Made by a program: the position numbers and the translations under genes. The notes under the pieces were generated by a model that saw only the letters and a list, made by a program, of their open reading frames with translations, did no database searches and was not told the DNA's origin. 63,760 nt of DNA from Rhodoferax sp. (GTDB lineage Bacteria; Pseudomonadota; Gammaproteobacteria; Burkholderiales; Burkholderiaceae_C). How positions within the stretch are numbered: position 1 is the first letter of the stretch; each line of letters begins with the position of its first letter. This document shows, one piece after another, positions 6,359-14,604 of this stretch. The stretch spans positions 1 through 63,760 of the forward strand of contig JAUXWC010000024.1 of NCBI GenBank assembly GCA_030685025.1, written 5' to 3'.

Positions 6359-9055
6359 ATGACCATCAACACGCCCGCACCTTGGCACGCCCTTGACACC
6401 GCCTCGGTCCTGGAGCGCCTGAACAGCGACGCGGCGCGCGGTCTGTCGTCGCAGGCCGTCGCACAACGCACCACCGAGCACGGCCCGAATGCCTTGCCCG
6501 AGCCACCTAAGCGATCAGTTTTGATGGTGTTCCTGCGCCAGTTCAAAAGTCCGCTGATTTACATCCTGTTCGTCGCGGCGGCGTTGGCCGCCGGCATGGA
6601 CCATTGGGGCGACGCGGCGGTGATCCTCGCCGTCGTGTTGGTCAACGCCCTGATCGGCGCCTACCAGGAAGGCCGTGCCGAGCGCTCGATGGCTGCCCTG
6701 CGCCGACTCTCGGCCCTGCAGGTGCGGGTGCTGCGCGATGATCACGAGCAGTCCATTGCGGCACGTGAACTGGTGCCCGGCGACCTGCTGCTGCTGGCCG
6801 CCGGCGACGCGGTCGGCGCCGACGCCCGGCTGATCGAGCAAGCCCAACTGCAGGTGGCCGAGGCGGCGCTGACCGGCGAATCGGTGCCGGTGTCCAAAGG
6901 CGTGGCGGCCCTGCCTGAGGCCACCGGCCTGGCGGATCGGCGCAACATGGTGTTCTCGGGCACCTACATCACGGCCGGCCGGGCGCGCGCCATTGTCACC
7001 GCCACGGGCACACACACCGAGGTCGGTGGCATTGCCCGCATGACCGAAGGCGCCCAAGAGCCCAAGACGCCACTGGAGCTGCGCATCGCGCAGTTCGGCC
7101 GCTACCTGGTGGGCGGCGCGCTGGTGCTGTTCGTGGTCGTGGTCGGCCTGGGCCTGCTGCGCGGCCTGCCCTTTGCCGACGTGCTGATGGTGGCGATCAG
7201 CCAGATGGTGTCGATGGTGCCCGAGGGCCTGCCGGTGGCGATGACGATTGCACTGGCGGTGGGCATGCAGCGCATGGCCGGGCGCGGCGCCATCATCCGC
7301 CGGCTGTCCGCGGTGGAAACGCTGGGTTCGACCACCGTGATCTGCAGCGACAAGACCGGCACGCTGACGCGCAACGAGATGACCGTCAGCGCACTGTGGC
7401 TGCCCGGTGGACGTTCCATCGCTGTCTCGGGGGTGGGCTACGCGCCGCAAGGTGTGCTCAGCGAAGCGGGTGTGCCGATCAATCTTCCGCACGGCGATGC
7501 CGGCTTGGCCATCACGGCGCTATTGCAGGCCGTCGCGCTGTGCAACGACGCCGAACTGGTGCCCCCGCGGGACGACCTGGCACAGTGGAGCGTGCTGGGC
7601 GACCCAACCGAGGCCGCACTGCTGGTCGTCGCCGCCAAGGCTGGCATCGACGTCCAGGCACTTCGCCAGCAGTGGCCGCGCCAAGCCGAGTTGCCGTTTG
7701 ACTCCGACACCAAGATGATGGCCACGCGCCACAACGTCTCGGAGGCGCCCAGGCACGTCTTCATCAAGGGCGCGCCCGAGGCCGTGCTGCGCCTGTGCGT
7801 AGCCGACGGTCAGGCGCCGCTGCACGCGGCCCGTGAAGCCGCTGAAGCCATGGCCGGCCAGGCGCTGCGCGTGCTCGCCGTGGCGTCGGTGGGGGACGAT
7901 TCGCTGGCTGGCGGCTTCGACGCCCTGGCTGGCCGTGCCACGTTGCTCGGGCTGATCGGCCAGATCGACCCGCCGCGCGAGGAGGTCAAGGTAGCCGTGG
8001 CTGAATGCCGCGTGGCCGGCATCCGGCCGATCATGATCACTGGCGACCACAAGCTGACCGGCATGGCGATCGCGCGCGAACTCGGCATCGCACGCGACGG
8101 CGACCGCGCGGTGGATGGCGCCGAGCTGGAGCGCATGAACGAGGCCGAACTGCAAGAAGGCCTGGACCGCATCGCCGTCTTCGCGCGGGTGCACCCGGCA
8201 CAGAAGCTGCGCATCGTGCAGGCGTTGCAGGCGCGCGGCGACGTGGTGGCCATGACTGGCGACGGCGTCAACGACGCACCGGCCCTGGCGCGCGCCGATG
8301 TCGGCGTGGCGATGGGTATCACCGGCACCGAGGTGGCCAAGAGCGCGGCCAAAATCGTCATCACCGACGACAACTTCGCAACCATCGTCCATGCGGTCGA
8401 ACAAGGCCGGGTGGTCTATGGCAACCTGAAGAAGGTGATCCTGTACCTGTTCGCCACCTCGATGGCCGAGGTGCTGGTACTGCTGCTGGCCCTGCTGCTG
8501 GGCTACCGCTTGCCGCTGGCAGCGGTGCAAATCCTGTGGATCAACATCGTCACCGAGGGCACGGTGACCGTGAACCTGGTGATGGACCCGCCCGAAGGCG
8601 ACGAGATGAAGCGCTCGCCAGTGCCACGCAACGACCGCCTGCTCAGCAGCGAAATGCTATGGCGCGTGGCCTTGATGACGCCCGTGATCGCGCTGGCGAC
8701 CTTCGGCTGGTTCGTTTGGCGCCAGGCCTCTGGCATGCCCTACGAAATGGTGCGCACCGAGACCTTCACCGTGCTGGCGGTATGCCAGTGGTTCAACGTG
8801 CTGAACTGCCAGTCGGCCACGCGCTCGGCGCTGCAACTTGGGATTTTCCGCAATCACTGGCTGCTGGGCGGGCTGTCCTTGAGCATCGTCCTGCAGGGTG
8901 CCGTGCTGTATTGGCCGCCCCTGAACGAGTTGTTCCACACCGTGCCGATCGCGCTGGCCGATCTGCTGCCGATTGTGGCGGTGGCCAGCCTGGTGCTGTG
9001 GACGGAAGAGGCACGCAAGCTTTTCGTTCGGGTTCGCCGGACTCGCCGGCAATGA
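6359..9055 (+). CDS. P-type cation-transporting ATPase (type II, Ca2+-pump-like)
   Basis: An 898-residue P-type ATPase. An N-terminal cation ATPase domain is followed by two helices and the actuator TGES (residues 172-175). M4 has PEGLPVAMT, the phosphorylation site is SDKTGTLTRNEM with Asp331, the nucleotide domain has KGAPEAVL, and the hinge is MTGDGVNDAPALA with Asp635. M6 carries LWINIVTEG, and the C-terminal region has further helices. The PEGLP in M4 and the N-x-x-T-E in M6 resemble SERCA/PMCA-type calcium pumps, but the ion cannot be fixed from sequence; Na+ or Mg2+ remain possible. An upstream TTG at 6341 is in frame, but the ATG at 6359 fits the family start better. The antiporter operon begins 40 bases downstream, so co-transcription is likely. 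Confidence 0.9.
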   Translation: MTINTPAPWHALDTASVLERLNSDAARGLSSQAVAQRTTEHGPNALPEPPKRSVLMVFLRQFKSPLIYILFVAAALAAGMDHWGDAAVILAVVLVNALIGAYQEGRAERSMAALRRLSALQVRVLRDDHEQSIAARELVPGDLLLLAAGDAVGADARLIEQAQLQVAEAALTGESVPVSKGVAALPEATGLADRRNMVFSGTYITAGRARAIVTATGTHTEVGGIARMTEGAQEPKTPLELRIAQFGRYLVGGALVLFVVVVGLGLLRGLPFADVLMVAISQMVSMVPEGLPVAMTIALAVGMQRMAGRGAIIRRLSAVETLGSTTVICSDKTGTLTRNEMTVSALWLPGGRSIAVSGVGYAPQGVLSEAGVPINLPHGDAGLAITALLQAVALCNDAELVPPRDDLAQWSVLGDPTEAALLVVAAKAGIDVQALRQQWPRQAELPFDSDTKMMATRHNVSEAPRHVFIKGAPEAVLRLCVADGQAPLHAAREAAEAMAGQALRVLAVASVGDDSLAGGFDALAGRATLLGLIGQIDPPREEVKVAVAECRVAGIRPIMITGDHKLTGMAIARELGIARDGDRAVDGAELERMNEAELQEGLDRIAVFARVHPAQKLRIVQALQARGDVVAMTGDGVNDAPALARADVGVAMGITGTEVAKSAAKIVITDDNFATIVHAVEQGRVVYGNLKKVILYLFATSMAEVLVLLLALLLGYRLPLAAVQILWINIVTEGTVTVNLVMDPPEGDEMKRSPVPRNDRLLSSEMLWRVALMTPVIALATFGWFVWRQASGMPYEMVRTETFTVLAVCQWFNVLNCQSATRSALQLGIFRNHWLLGGLSLSIVLQGAVLYWPPLNELFHTVPIALADLLPIVAVASLVLWTEEARKLFVRVRRTRRQ

Positions 9056-9095
9056 GGCTCGCCTGTCGTACTGCCGAGACGTTGGCCGCGCGGAC

Positions 9096-9620
9096 ATGAA
9101 GAACCCGGTTGGAGCGCCCATTCTTGGCATGCTGCTTGCACGCGCGGCGTTGCTCGCCACGCTGTGGTGGACGTTGGCCGACGGGACGGCGTGGGCGTTC
9201 GGCGCGCCGGTCGTCTTGCTCGCCGCAGGCGCCAGCGTAGCCCTGCAACCCACGCGATGTGTGCGGCTCAGGCCGCTGGCGCTGGCGCGCTTCGCCGGGT
9301 TTTTCGCGCTCCGCTCAGTGCGCGCCGGCCTTGATGTGGCGCGCCGCGCGCTCTCACCGCGCCTACCGCTTGCGCCGACACTGCTCGATTACAGCCTGCG
9401 TCTGACCTCAGAACCGGCGCGCGTGTTTCTTGCCAACACCCTGAGCCTGCTGCCAGGAACACTCAGCGCCGACCTGACCGGTGACCGATTGCGTGTGCAC
9501 GTACTCGACGCGAGCTTGCCGATCGAGCAGGAACTGCGCGCCGCCGAGGTGCGCATCGCGGCGCTGTTCGGTCAGTCCTTGCCTGACTTGCTCGCAAGCA
9601 GCAATGGCCCTAAAGTCTGA
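9096..9620 (+). CDS. mrpE: Monovalent cation/H+ antiporter subunit E
   Basis: A 174-residue MnhE/MrpE-family protein. It has two predicted N-terminal membrane segments (LLARAALLATLWWTLAD and the AFGAPVVLLAAGASVAL region). A soluble C-terminal domain carries NTLSLLPGTLSADL, the family signature, and HVLDASLP. ATG at 9096 is chosen because the family starts about 10 residues before the first helix. It is the first gene of a nine-gene operon in the order E-F-G-DUF4040-B-C-D-D'-D''. MrpE subunits are needed for assembly and stability of the multi-subunit antiporter in the inner membrane. Confidence 0.85.
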   Translation: MKNPVGAPILGMLLARAALLATLWWTLADGTAWAFGAPVVLLAAGASVALQPTRCVRLRPLALARFAGFFALRSVRAGLDVARRALSPRLPLAPTLLDYSLRLTSEPARVFLANTLSLLPGTLSADLTGDRLRVHVLDASLPIEQELRAAEVRIAALFGQSLPDLLASSNGPKV

Positions 9621-9676
9621 GCTATGCCTTGGAGCCAAGGCCTCCTGCCGAGCAAATTTTTGAACCTGGGGTCGTG

Positions 9677-9952
9677 ATGGAACCGATTTTTCTTGCGTTC
9701 ACCGTGTTTCTGCTGCTGAACATCGCGGTCGGACTGGCTCGCATCCTGCGCGGGCCGACGGCGGCCGACCGCATGCTGGCGGCGCAACTGTTCGGCACCA
9801 CCGGCGTGGCTGCGCTGCTGCTGCTTGCCGAGGCACAGGCCATGCCGGCGCTGCGTGACGTGGCCATGGTGTTCGCTGCACTCGCGGTGCTCGCGACCGT
9901 GGCATTCGTCAAGCGCGTGGCCCACCGCGCCGGCGAGGGGAAATCTCCATGA
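9677..9952 (+). CDS. mrpF: Monovalent cation/H+ antiporter subunit F
   Basis: A 91-residue MrpF/MnhF protein with three predicted helices and the family motif LARILRGPTAADRMLA after the first helix. The ATG at 9677 gives the usual length; an in-frame upstream start at 9629 would add 16 non-conserved residues. It ends 61 bases before the ATG of subunit G. MrpF is a core small membrane subunit of Mrp/Mbh-type complexes. Confidence 0.85.
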   Translation: MEPIFLAFTVFLLLNIAVGLARILRGPTAADRMLAAQLFGTTGVAALLLLAEAQAMPALRDVAMVFAALAVLATVAFVKRVAHRAGEGKSP

Positions 9953-10013
9953 GCTTGCCGGGCCACCCCATGCGCCATGCCGAATTGCACAGCACGGAGC
10001 TTGCCTGGTGAGC

Positions 10014-10325
10014 ATGCTCGACCTTCTGAGCGTGGTGCTGCTCAGCGCCGGGGCGTTCTTCTTTCTCGCCGGTACCGTCGGGTTGCTGCGCTTTCCGGAC
10101 GTGTACACGCGCCTGCACGCGCTCACCAAGGTGGACAATCTGGGGCTCGGATTCGTGGTGCTGGCGCTCATGCTGCAAGCCGGTTCGCTCGCCGAGGTTC
10201 TCAAGCTCGCGCTGATCTGGGGTTTGGCGCTCGCGGCGAGCGCCGCCATCGGCTACCTGGTGGCGCACAACGCGCTCGAAAGCGGCGTGCGCCCGTGGCA
10301 GCGCGAGCCAGGGGGGCCGCCATGA
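10014..10325 (+). CDS. mrpG: Monovalent cation/H+ antiporter subunit G
   Basis: A 103-residue MrpG/MnhG protein with three helices and the signature GLLRFPDVYTRLHALTK. ATG at 10014 is preferred; the GTG two codons upstream at 10008 is an equal alternative. Its TGA overlaps the ATG of the DUF4040 gene (ATGA at 10322-10325), so translation is coupled. MrpG lies in the small-subunit bundle of the antiporter. Confidence 0.85.
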   Translation: MLDLLSVVLLSAGAFFFLAGTVGLLRFPDVYTRLHALTKVDNLGLGFVVLALMLQAGSLAEVLKLALIWGLALAASAAIGYLVAHNALESGVRPWQREPGGPP

Positions 10326-10591
10326 CCATGGCAGGCTGGCTGCTCGATGCGCTGCTCGCGGCGATGCTCATCTGGGTTGCGTGGCGCACGCTCGCCAGTT
10401 CCGACCTCTTCAAAGCGGCCGTTCTGTTCATCGTCTTCGGCCTGCTGATGGCGCTGGCCTGGGCCCGCTTGGCGGCGCCCGACCTCGCGCTGGCCGAGGC
10501 GGCGATCGGTGCCGGCCTGAGCGGCGCACTGTTGCTCGACGCCGTCGGCCACCTGCGGCGCGGCTGGCAGCACAGCGCGGACAAGCCATGA
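10322..10591 (+). CDS. DUF4040 / MbhD-like antiporter subunit
   Basis: An 89-residue membrane protein with SSDLFKAAVLFIVFGLLMAL and APDLALAEAAIGAGLSGALL. This is the DUF4040 pattern that forms the C-terminal region of MrpA in two-gene-type Mrp systems and is a separate subunit (MbhD) in archaeal Mbh complexes. The acidic and lysine residues in the helices are in the usual positions for the proton path. It overlaps both neighbours by ATGA. Having this domain as its own gene is the main reason to compare the cluster with Mbh and not with seven-gene Mrp. Confidence 0.8.
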   Translation: MTMAGWLLDALLAAMLIWVAWRTLASSDLFKAAVLFIVFGLLMALAWARLAAPDLALAEAAIGAGLSGALLLDAVGHLRRGWQHSADKP

Positions 10592-11277
10592 GCGCATCGA
10601 GCGGGCAGACCCCCGCAGCGATCCGGATCGTGACGCTGGTGGCAGTGACGCTGCTCGGTGCCGCGCTGGCTGTGGTGATGTTCGATCTGCCCTCACCCAC
10701 GACACGGCTCGCACAATCCGTCCAGCAGCATCTGGCCGACAGCGGGGTGCGCCATCCGGTCACGGCCGTGTTGCTCAACTTCCGCGCCTACGACACGCTG
10801 CTGGAGATCGCGGTGCTGCTGCTCGCGGTGTTCGGGGTGCTGGCGCTGCGTGCGCGGGCCGACCATGACGCAGGCCCGCCCGCGACCGGCCCGACCCCGG
10901 TGCTCGCGGCGCTGGTGCATCTGCTGGTACCTGTGATGGTGGTCCTGGCGGGCTACTTGCTGTGGGCCGGCGCGCACCGACCCGGCGGCGCATTTCAGGC
11001 CGGCGCCGTGCTGGCGGCGGCGGGCGTACTGCTGCGGCTGACCAGCTTGTGGACCCTGGCGCTGCCGCCGTCCGCGCTCACGCGCATCGGCCTGCTCCTC
11101 GGCCTGGTGGTGTTCCTGGGCGTTGCGCTCGGCGCCTCACTCGCCGGCGGGGTGCTGCTCGAACTTCCACGCGCCTGGGCCGGTGAGTTGATTCTACTGA
11201 TCGAAGCGACGCTGTCGGTCTCGATCGGGCTGATGTTGCTGGGCCTGTTCAGCGCCGCGCCGGCGCCGGGCCGTTGA
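10588..11277 (+). CDS. mrpB: Antiporter subunit B with N-terminal MbhE-like part
   Basis: A 229-residue protein. The N-terminal half has one helix, then NFRAYDTLLEIAVLLLAVFG, matching the MbhE / MrpA-terminal segment. The C-terminal half has the MnhB pattern GYLLWAGAHRPGGAFQAGAV with four helices. It is therefore a fusion of MbhE-like and MrpB domains, an arrangement I recall in other proteobacterial clusters. It overlaps the DUF4040 gene by ATGA and the subunit C gene by one base (TGATG). MrpB contributes to the transmembrane scaffold next to MrpC. Confidence 0.8.
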   Translation: MSASSGQTPAAIRIVTLVAVTLLGAALAVVMFDLPSPTTRLAQSVQQHLADSGVRHPVTAVLLNFRAYDTLLEIAVLLLAVFGVLALRARADHDAGPPATGPTPVLAALVHLLVPVMVVLAGYLLWAGAHRPGGAFQAGAVLAAAGVLLRLTSLWTLALPPSALTRIGLLLGLVVFLGVALGASLAGGVLLELPRAWAGELILLIEATLSVSIGLMLLGLFSAAPAPGR

Positions 11278-11573
11278 TGAGCACGGGACTGTTGTACGCC
11301 TTCACAGGCGCCGCGCTCATTGCGCTGGGCCTGTATGCGCTCGTCGTGCATGCACACCTGCTGCGAAAAATTCTTGCCCTCAACATCATGGGCAGCGGTG
11401 TGTTCCTGGTCCTGGTCGGCCTGGCGCAGCGCACGGGTTCCGCCGATCCGGTGCCACAGGCCATGGTGCTGACCGGCATCGTGGTGGCGGTGAGCGCGAC
11501 CGCGCTCGCCTTGGCGCTGATGCGCCGGCTCTTCGCACTGTCGGGCGCAACCACGCTCGACGAGACGGACTGA
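11277..11573 (+). CDS. mrpC: Monovalent cation/H+ antiporter subunit C (NuoK-like)
   Basis: A 98-residue NuoK/MrpC-type protein with three helices. The conserved acidic-poor loop KILALNIMGSGVFLVLVG and the QAMVLTGIVVAVSATALALAL segment are both family signatures. ATG at 11277 overlaps the previous stop. It ends nine bases before mrpD. MrpC joins the small-subunit bundle to the large ND5-like subunits. Confidence 0.85.
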   Translation: MSTGLLYAFTGAALIALGLYALVVHAHLLRKILALNIMGSGVFLVLVGLAQRTGSADPVPQAMVLTGIVVAVSATALALALMRRLFALSGATTLDETD

Positions 11574-11582
11574 ACGGCGGGC

Positions 11583-13037
11583 ATGCAAGCGATCCTCGGC
11601 ATCGACACCTTCGCCTGGCTGATCGCGCTGCCGCTCGCATTCGCGACGGCTTCGTTCCTGCTGGGCCCGCGCGCCGCACGTGTGATCGCTCCAGCGGGGC
11701 TCGCGCTGGGCTTGCTCGTCGCGGCGTTGCTGGCCCTACAAGTGATGGACGGCGGCGCACGGCACCAAGCACTCGGCGGCTGGGCGGCGCCGCTGGGCAT
11801 CGAGCTCCACGCCGATGGTCTGTCCGCGCTCATGCTGCTGATGACCGCTGCGGTGGTGCTGCCGGTTGGCCTGTATGCGCGTGTCTACTTTGAACGCCAA
11901 CCGGGCGCTGCGACGTTCTGGCCGCTAACATGGTTTCTGATTGGCGCGATGAACGCGCTGTATCTCTCGGCCGACCTCTTCAATCTCTACGTCACGCTTG
12001 AGCTGCTCGGGCTCGCGGCGGTGGGGCTGGTCGCGATGGCCGGTGGCGTGCCCGCCATCACCGCAGGCTTGCGTTACCTGCTCGCGGCACTGGCGGGTTC
12101 GCTGTTGTATCTGCTGGGCGTGGCGCTGCTCTATGGCGCTCACGGCACGCTGTCGATCGCGCTGCTCGCGGCGCAACTCACGAGCGCGCCGCATGCCTGG
12201 CTGGCCGCCGCGCTCATGGTCCTGGGGCTGATCATCAAGAGCGCGCTCTTCCCACTGCACTTCTGGCTACCGCCGGCACATGGTGGGGCAGCCGCCCCGG
12301 TCAGCGCCCTGCTCTCGGCGCTGGTCATCAAGGCCTCGTTCTATCTGCTGGCGCGGCTGTGGCTCGATCTGTTCGGCGCGCTCGCAACACCAGCCGCCAG
12401 CCAGTTGCTCGGCGGGCTCGGCGCGGCGGCGATCATCTGGGGCTCGGTGCTGGCGCTGCACCAGGACAAGCTCAAGATGCTGGTCGCGTATTCGACGGTG
12501 GCGCAGATCGGCTACCTCTTCTTGCTCTTTCCGCTCGTGACCCACACCAGCGCCACCGTGGCGGCCAGCGCGCTTGCCGGGGGCGTGATGCAGGCGCTGT
12601 CGCACGCCGCGGCCAAGAGCGCGATGTTCCTCGCCGTCGGCGCCATGATCCTGTCGATGGGGCGCGACGATATTTGCGGCCTCGACGGCATGGGCGCGCG
12701 CCTGCCGATCAGCTTCGTAGCCTTCGCCCTGGCCAGCGTCTCGCTCATGGGCCTGCCGCCTTCAGGCGGTTTCATTGCCAAGTGGCTGCTGCTTGAAGCC
12801 GCACTCAAATCCGGGCAATGGTGGTGGATCGTGGCCATGATCCTGGGCGGGCTGCTGACCGCGGCTTATGTGTTTCGCGTCCTGCGCCGTGCCTTCAGGC
12901 CCGCGCGGCACGGCCAGGTCTTCGAGCCTGTGCCGCGCACGCTCGAGCTCAGTGCCCTGGCCCTGGCTGGGGCAGCGCTGGCGCTCGGTTTTGTCGCCAC
13001 CGCCGCGCTTACGCTGCTCCGCGGGGATCGGCCGTGA
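11583..13037 (+). CDS. mrpD: ND2/ND4/ND5-like antiporter subunit D
   Basis: A 484-residue proton-conducting subunit with about 14 helices. Key charged residues of the family are present. Glu140 lies in the TM5 motif LYVTLELLGL, a lysine in IIKSALFPLHFWLPPAH (TM7), a second in VIKASFYLLARLW (TM8), and the late-helix lysine in HAAAKSAMFLAVG. It belongs to the Complex I/Mrp antiporter family and should move protons, exchanged against Na+ or another ion in the full complex. It is followed after 70 bases by a second ND5-like gene. Confidence 0.88.
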   Translation: MQAILGIDTFAWLIALPLAFATASFLLGPRAARVIAPAGLALGLLVAALLALQVMDGGARHQALGGWAAPLGIELHADGLSALMLLMTAAVVLPVGLYARVYFERQPGAATFWPLTWFLIGAMNALYLSADLFNLYVTLELLGLAAVGLVAMAGGVPAITAGLRYLLAALAGSLLYLLGVALLYGAHGTLSIALLAAQLTSAPHAWLAAALMVLGLIIKSALFPLHFWLPPAHGGAAAPVSALLSALVIKASFYLLARLWLDLFGALATPAASQLLGGLGAAAIIWGSVLALHQDKLKMLVAYSTVAQIGYLFLLFPLVTHTSATVAASALAGGVMQALSHAAAKSAMFLAVGAMILSMGRDDICGLDGMGARLPISFVAFALASVSLMGLPPSGGFIAKWLLLEAALKSGQWWWIVAMILGGLLTAAYVFRVLRRAFRPARHGQVFEPVPRTLELSALALAGAALALGFVATAALTLLRGDRP

Positions 13038-13107
13038 GCGCACCACGGTGCCCCAAACGCGAATGCCCCCTCGCGCAGGGGCCGCGCGCGGCGCGCCGGG
13101 TACACCG

Positions 13108-14604
13108 ATGCGCTTGAGCGAGGCTGTGCCGCTGCTGGTGCTGGCCATCTCCTTGGCCACTGGCCTGGCGGTCTTCTTCCTCGGCGAGCGGCGCCATCGC
13201 TTGCGCAGCGCGCTCAATCTCGGTGGCGCGACGCTCAAGCTGCTGCTGGTCGCGGCCATGCTTTGGGGCGTCTCCAGGGACCACCACTACGAAACGCGCT
13301 ACGAACTGCTGCCAGGGATCGACTTCGTGCTGCGCGCCGACCCGTTGGCGATGCTGTTCATATCGCTCTCGGCCGTGCTGTGGTTGCTCACCACGCTGTA
13401 CGCCATTGGTTATCTGGAGGGCTCGCCGCAGCGCTCGCGCTTCTTCGGCTTCTTCAGCCTGTGCATCACCGCCGCCACGGGCATCGCCCTGGCCGGCAAC
13501 CTGTTCACGTTCTTTCTCTTCTACGAATTGCTGACCCTCGCAACCTATCCGCTGGTCGTGCACCGCGGCACCGACACCGCACTACACGCCGGCAAGGTCT
13601 ATCTCGCCTACACGCTGGCCGGCGGCGCGGTGCTGCTGGTCGGCATCGCCTGGCTCTATAGCCTGGTGGGACCAGTCGAGTTCGCGCGCGGCGGCGTGCT
13701 CTCGCAATTGCCAAGCGGGCAACACGGGGCGCTGCGCGCGATTTTCGTGCTGCTCATCGCCGGCCTTGGCGTGAAGGCGGCGCTCGTGCCCTTGCACGGT
13801 TGGTTGCCGGTGGCCATGGCGGCACCGGCTCCGGTCTCTGCGCTGCTGCACGCGGTGGCCGTGGTCAAGGCCGGCGCATTCGGCATCGTGCGCGTGGTGT
13901 ACGAGGTCTATGGCATCGAATTCGCCGCCAGCCTCGGTCTGCTCGTGCCGCTGGCGATCACAGCTTGCGTGACCATCGTCTATGGCTCCTTGCGCGCGCT
14001 GGTGCAGGATGACCTGAAGAAGCGCCTCGCGTTCTCAACCGTGAGCCAGGTTTCTTACATCGTTCTGGGTACGGCCGTGTTCGGGCCGATAGGCACGGTC
14101 GGTGGCCTGGCGCATCTGGTGCACCAGGGCATCATGAAGATCACGCTTTTCTTCTGCGCCGGCAACCTGGCCGAGACGCTCGGCATCCACCGCGTGAGCG
14201 AGATGGACGGCGTCGGGCGTCGCATGCCCTGGACTCTGGCGGCGTTCACCGTCGCCGCCTTCGGCATGATCGGCGTGCCGCCGATGGCGGGCTTCATCAG
14301 CAAGTGGACCCTCGGCCTGGGCGCGCTCGATGCGCACATGCCATGGGTGCTGGGCGTGCTGGTGGTTAGCAGCCTGCTCAACGCCGCTTACCTGCTGCCG
14401 ATCCTGTACGCGGCGTGGTTCAAGCCTCAGGCTGGCGCTTGGCCGGCCGAGATGCCGCGCGGCCGCTTGGAGACCGATTGGCGGCTGCTCGGGCCACCCC
14501 TGGTGACAGCGCTGCTCACGGTCGGCGCCGGGCTGTTTGCCGCCACGCCGTTCAGTCCCCTCGACTGGGCGAAGCTGATTGCCACGCGGGAGTACGTACG
14601 ATGA
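13108..14604 (+). CDS. Second ND5-like antiporter subunit
   Basis: A 498-residue ND5/MrpA-N/MrpD-type membrane protein. TM5 has Glu140 in FFLFYELLTLATYPLV. TM7 and TM8 have lysines in GVKAALVPLHGWLP and VAVVKAGAFGIV, and a late helix has HQGIMKITLFFCAGNL. These are the residues needed for proton transfer, so it should be active. The ATG at 13108 begins MRLSEAVPLLVLAI; an earlier in-frame ATG at 13063 would add 15 residues that do not look like the family. It overlaps the third ND5-like gene by ATGA. It lacks the large C-terminal MrpA extension, whose domains are separate genes here. Confidence 0.85.
   Translation: MRLSEAVPLLVLAISLATGLAVFFLGERRHRLRSALNLGGATLKLLLVAAMLWGVSRDHHYETRYELLPGIDFVLRADPLAMLFISLSAVLWLLTTLYAIGYLEGSPQRSRFFGFFSLCITAATGIALAGNLFTFFLFYELLTLATYPLVVHRGTDTALHAGKVYLAYTLAGGAVLLVGIAWLYSLVGPVEFARGGVLSQLPSGQHGALRAIFVLLIAGLGVKAALVPLHGWLPVAMAAPAPVSALLHAVAVVKAGAFGIVRVVYEVYGIEFAASLGLLVPLAITACVTIVYGSLRALVQDDLKKRLAFSTVSQVSYIVLGTAVFGPIGTVGGLAHLVHQGIMKITLFFCAGNLAETLGIHRVSEMDGVGRRMPWTLAAFTVAAFGMIGVPPMAGFISKWTLGLGALDAHMPWVLGVLVVSSLLNAAYLLPILYAAWFKPQAGAWPAEMPRGRLETDWRLLGPPLVTALLTVGAGLFAATPFSPLDWAKLIATREYVR

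Noticed and set aside
8005-9099. Plus-strand frame of 364 codons inside the P-type ATPase
   Set aside because: It is a frame-shifted reading of the ATPase hinge and membrane region, with no homology pattern.
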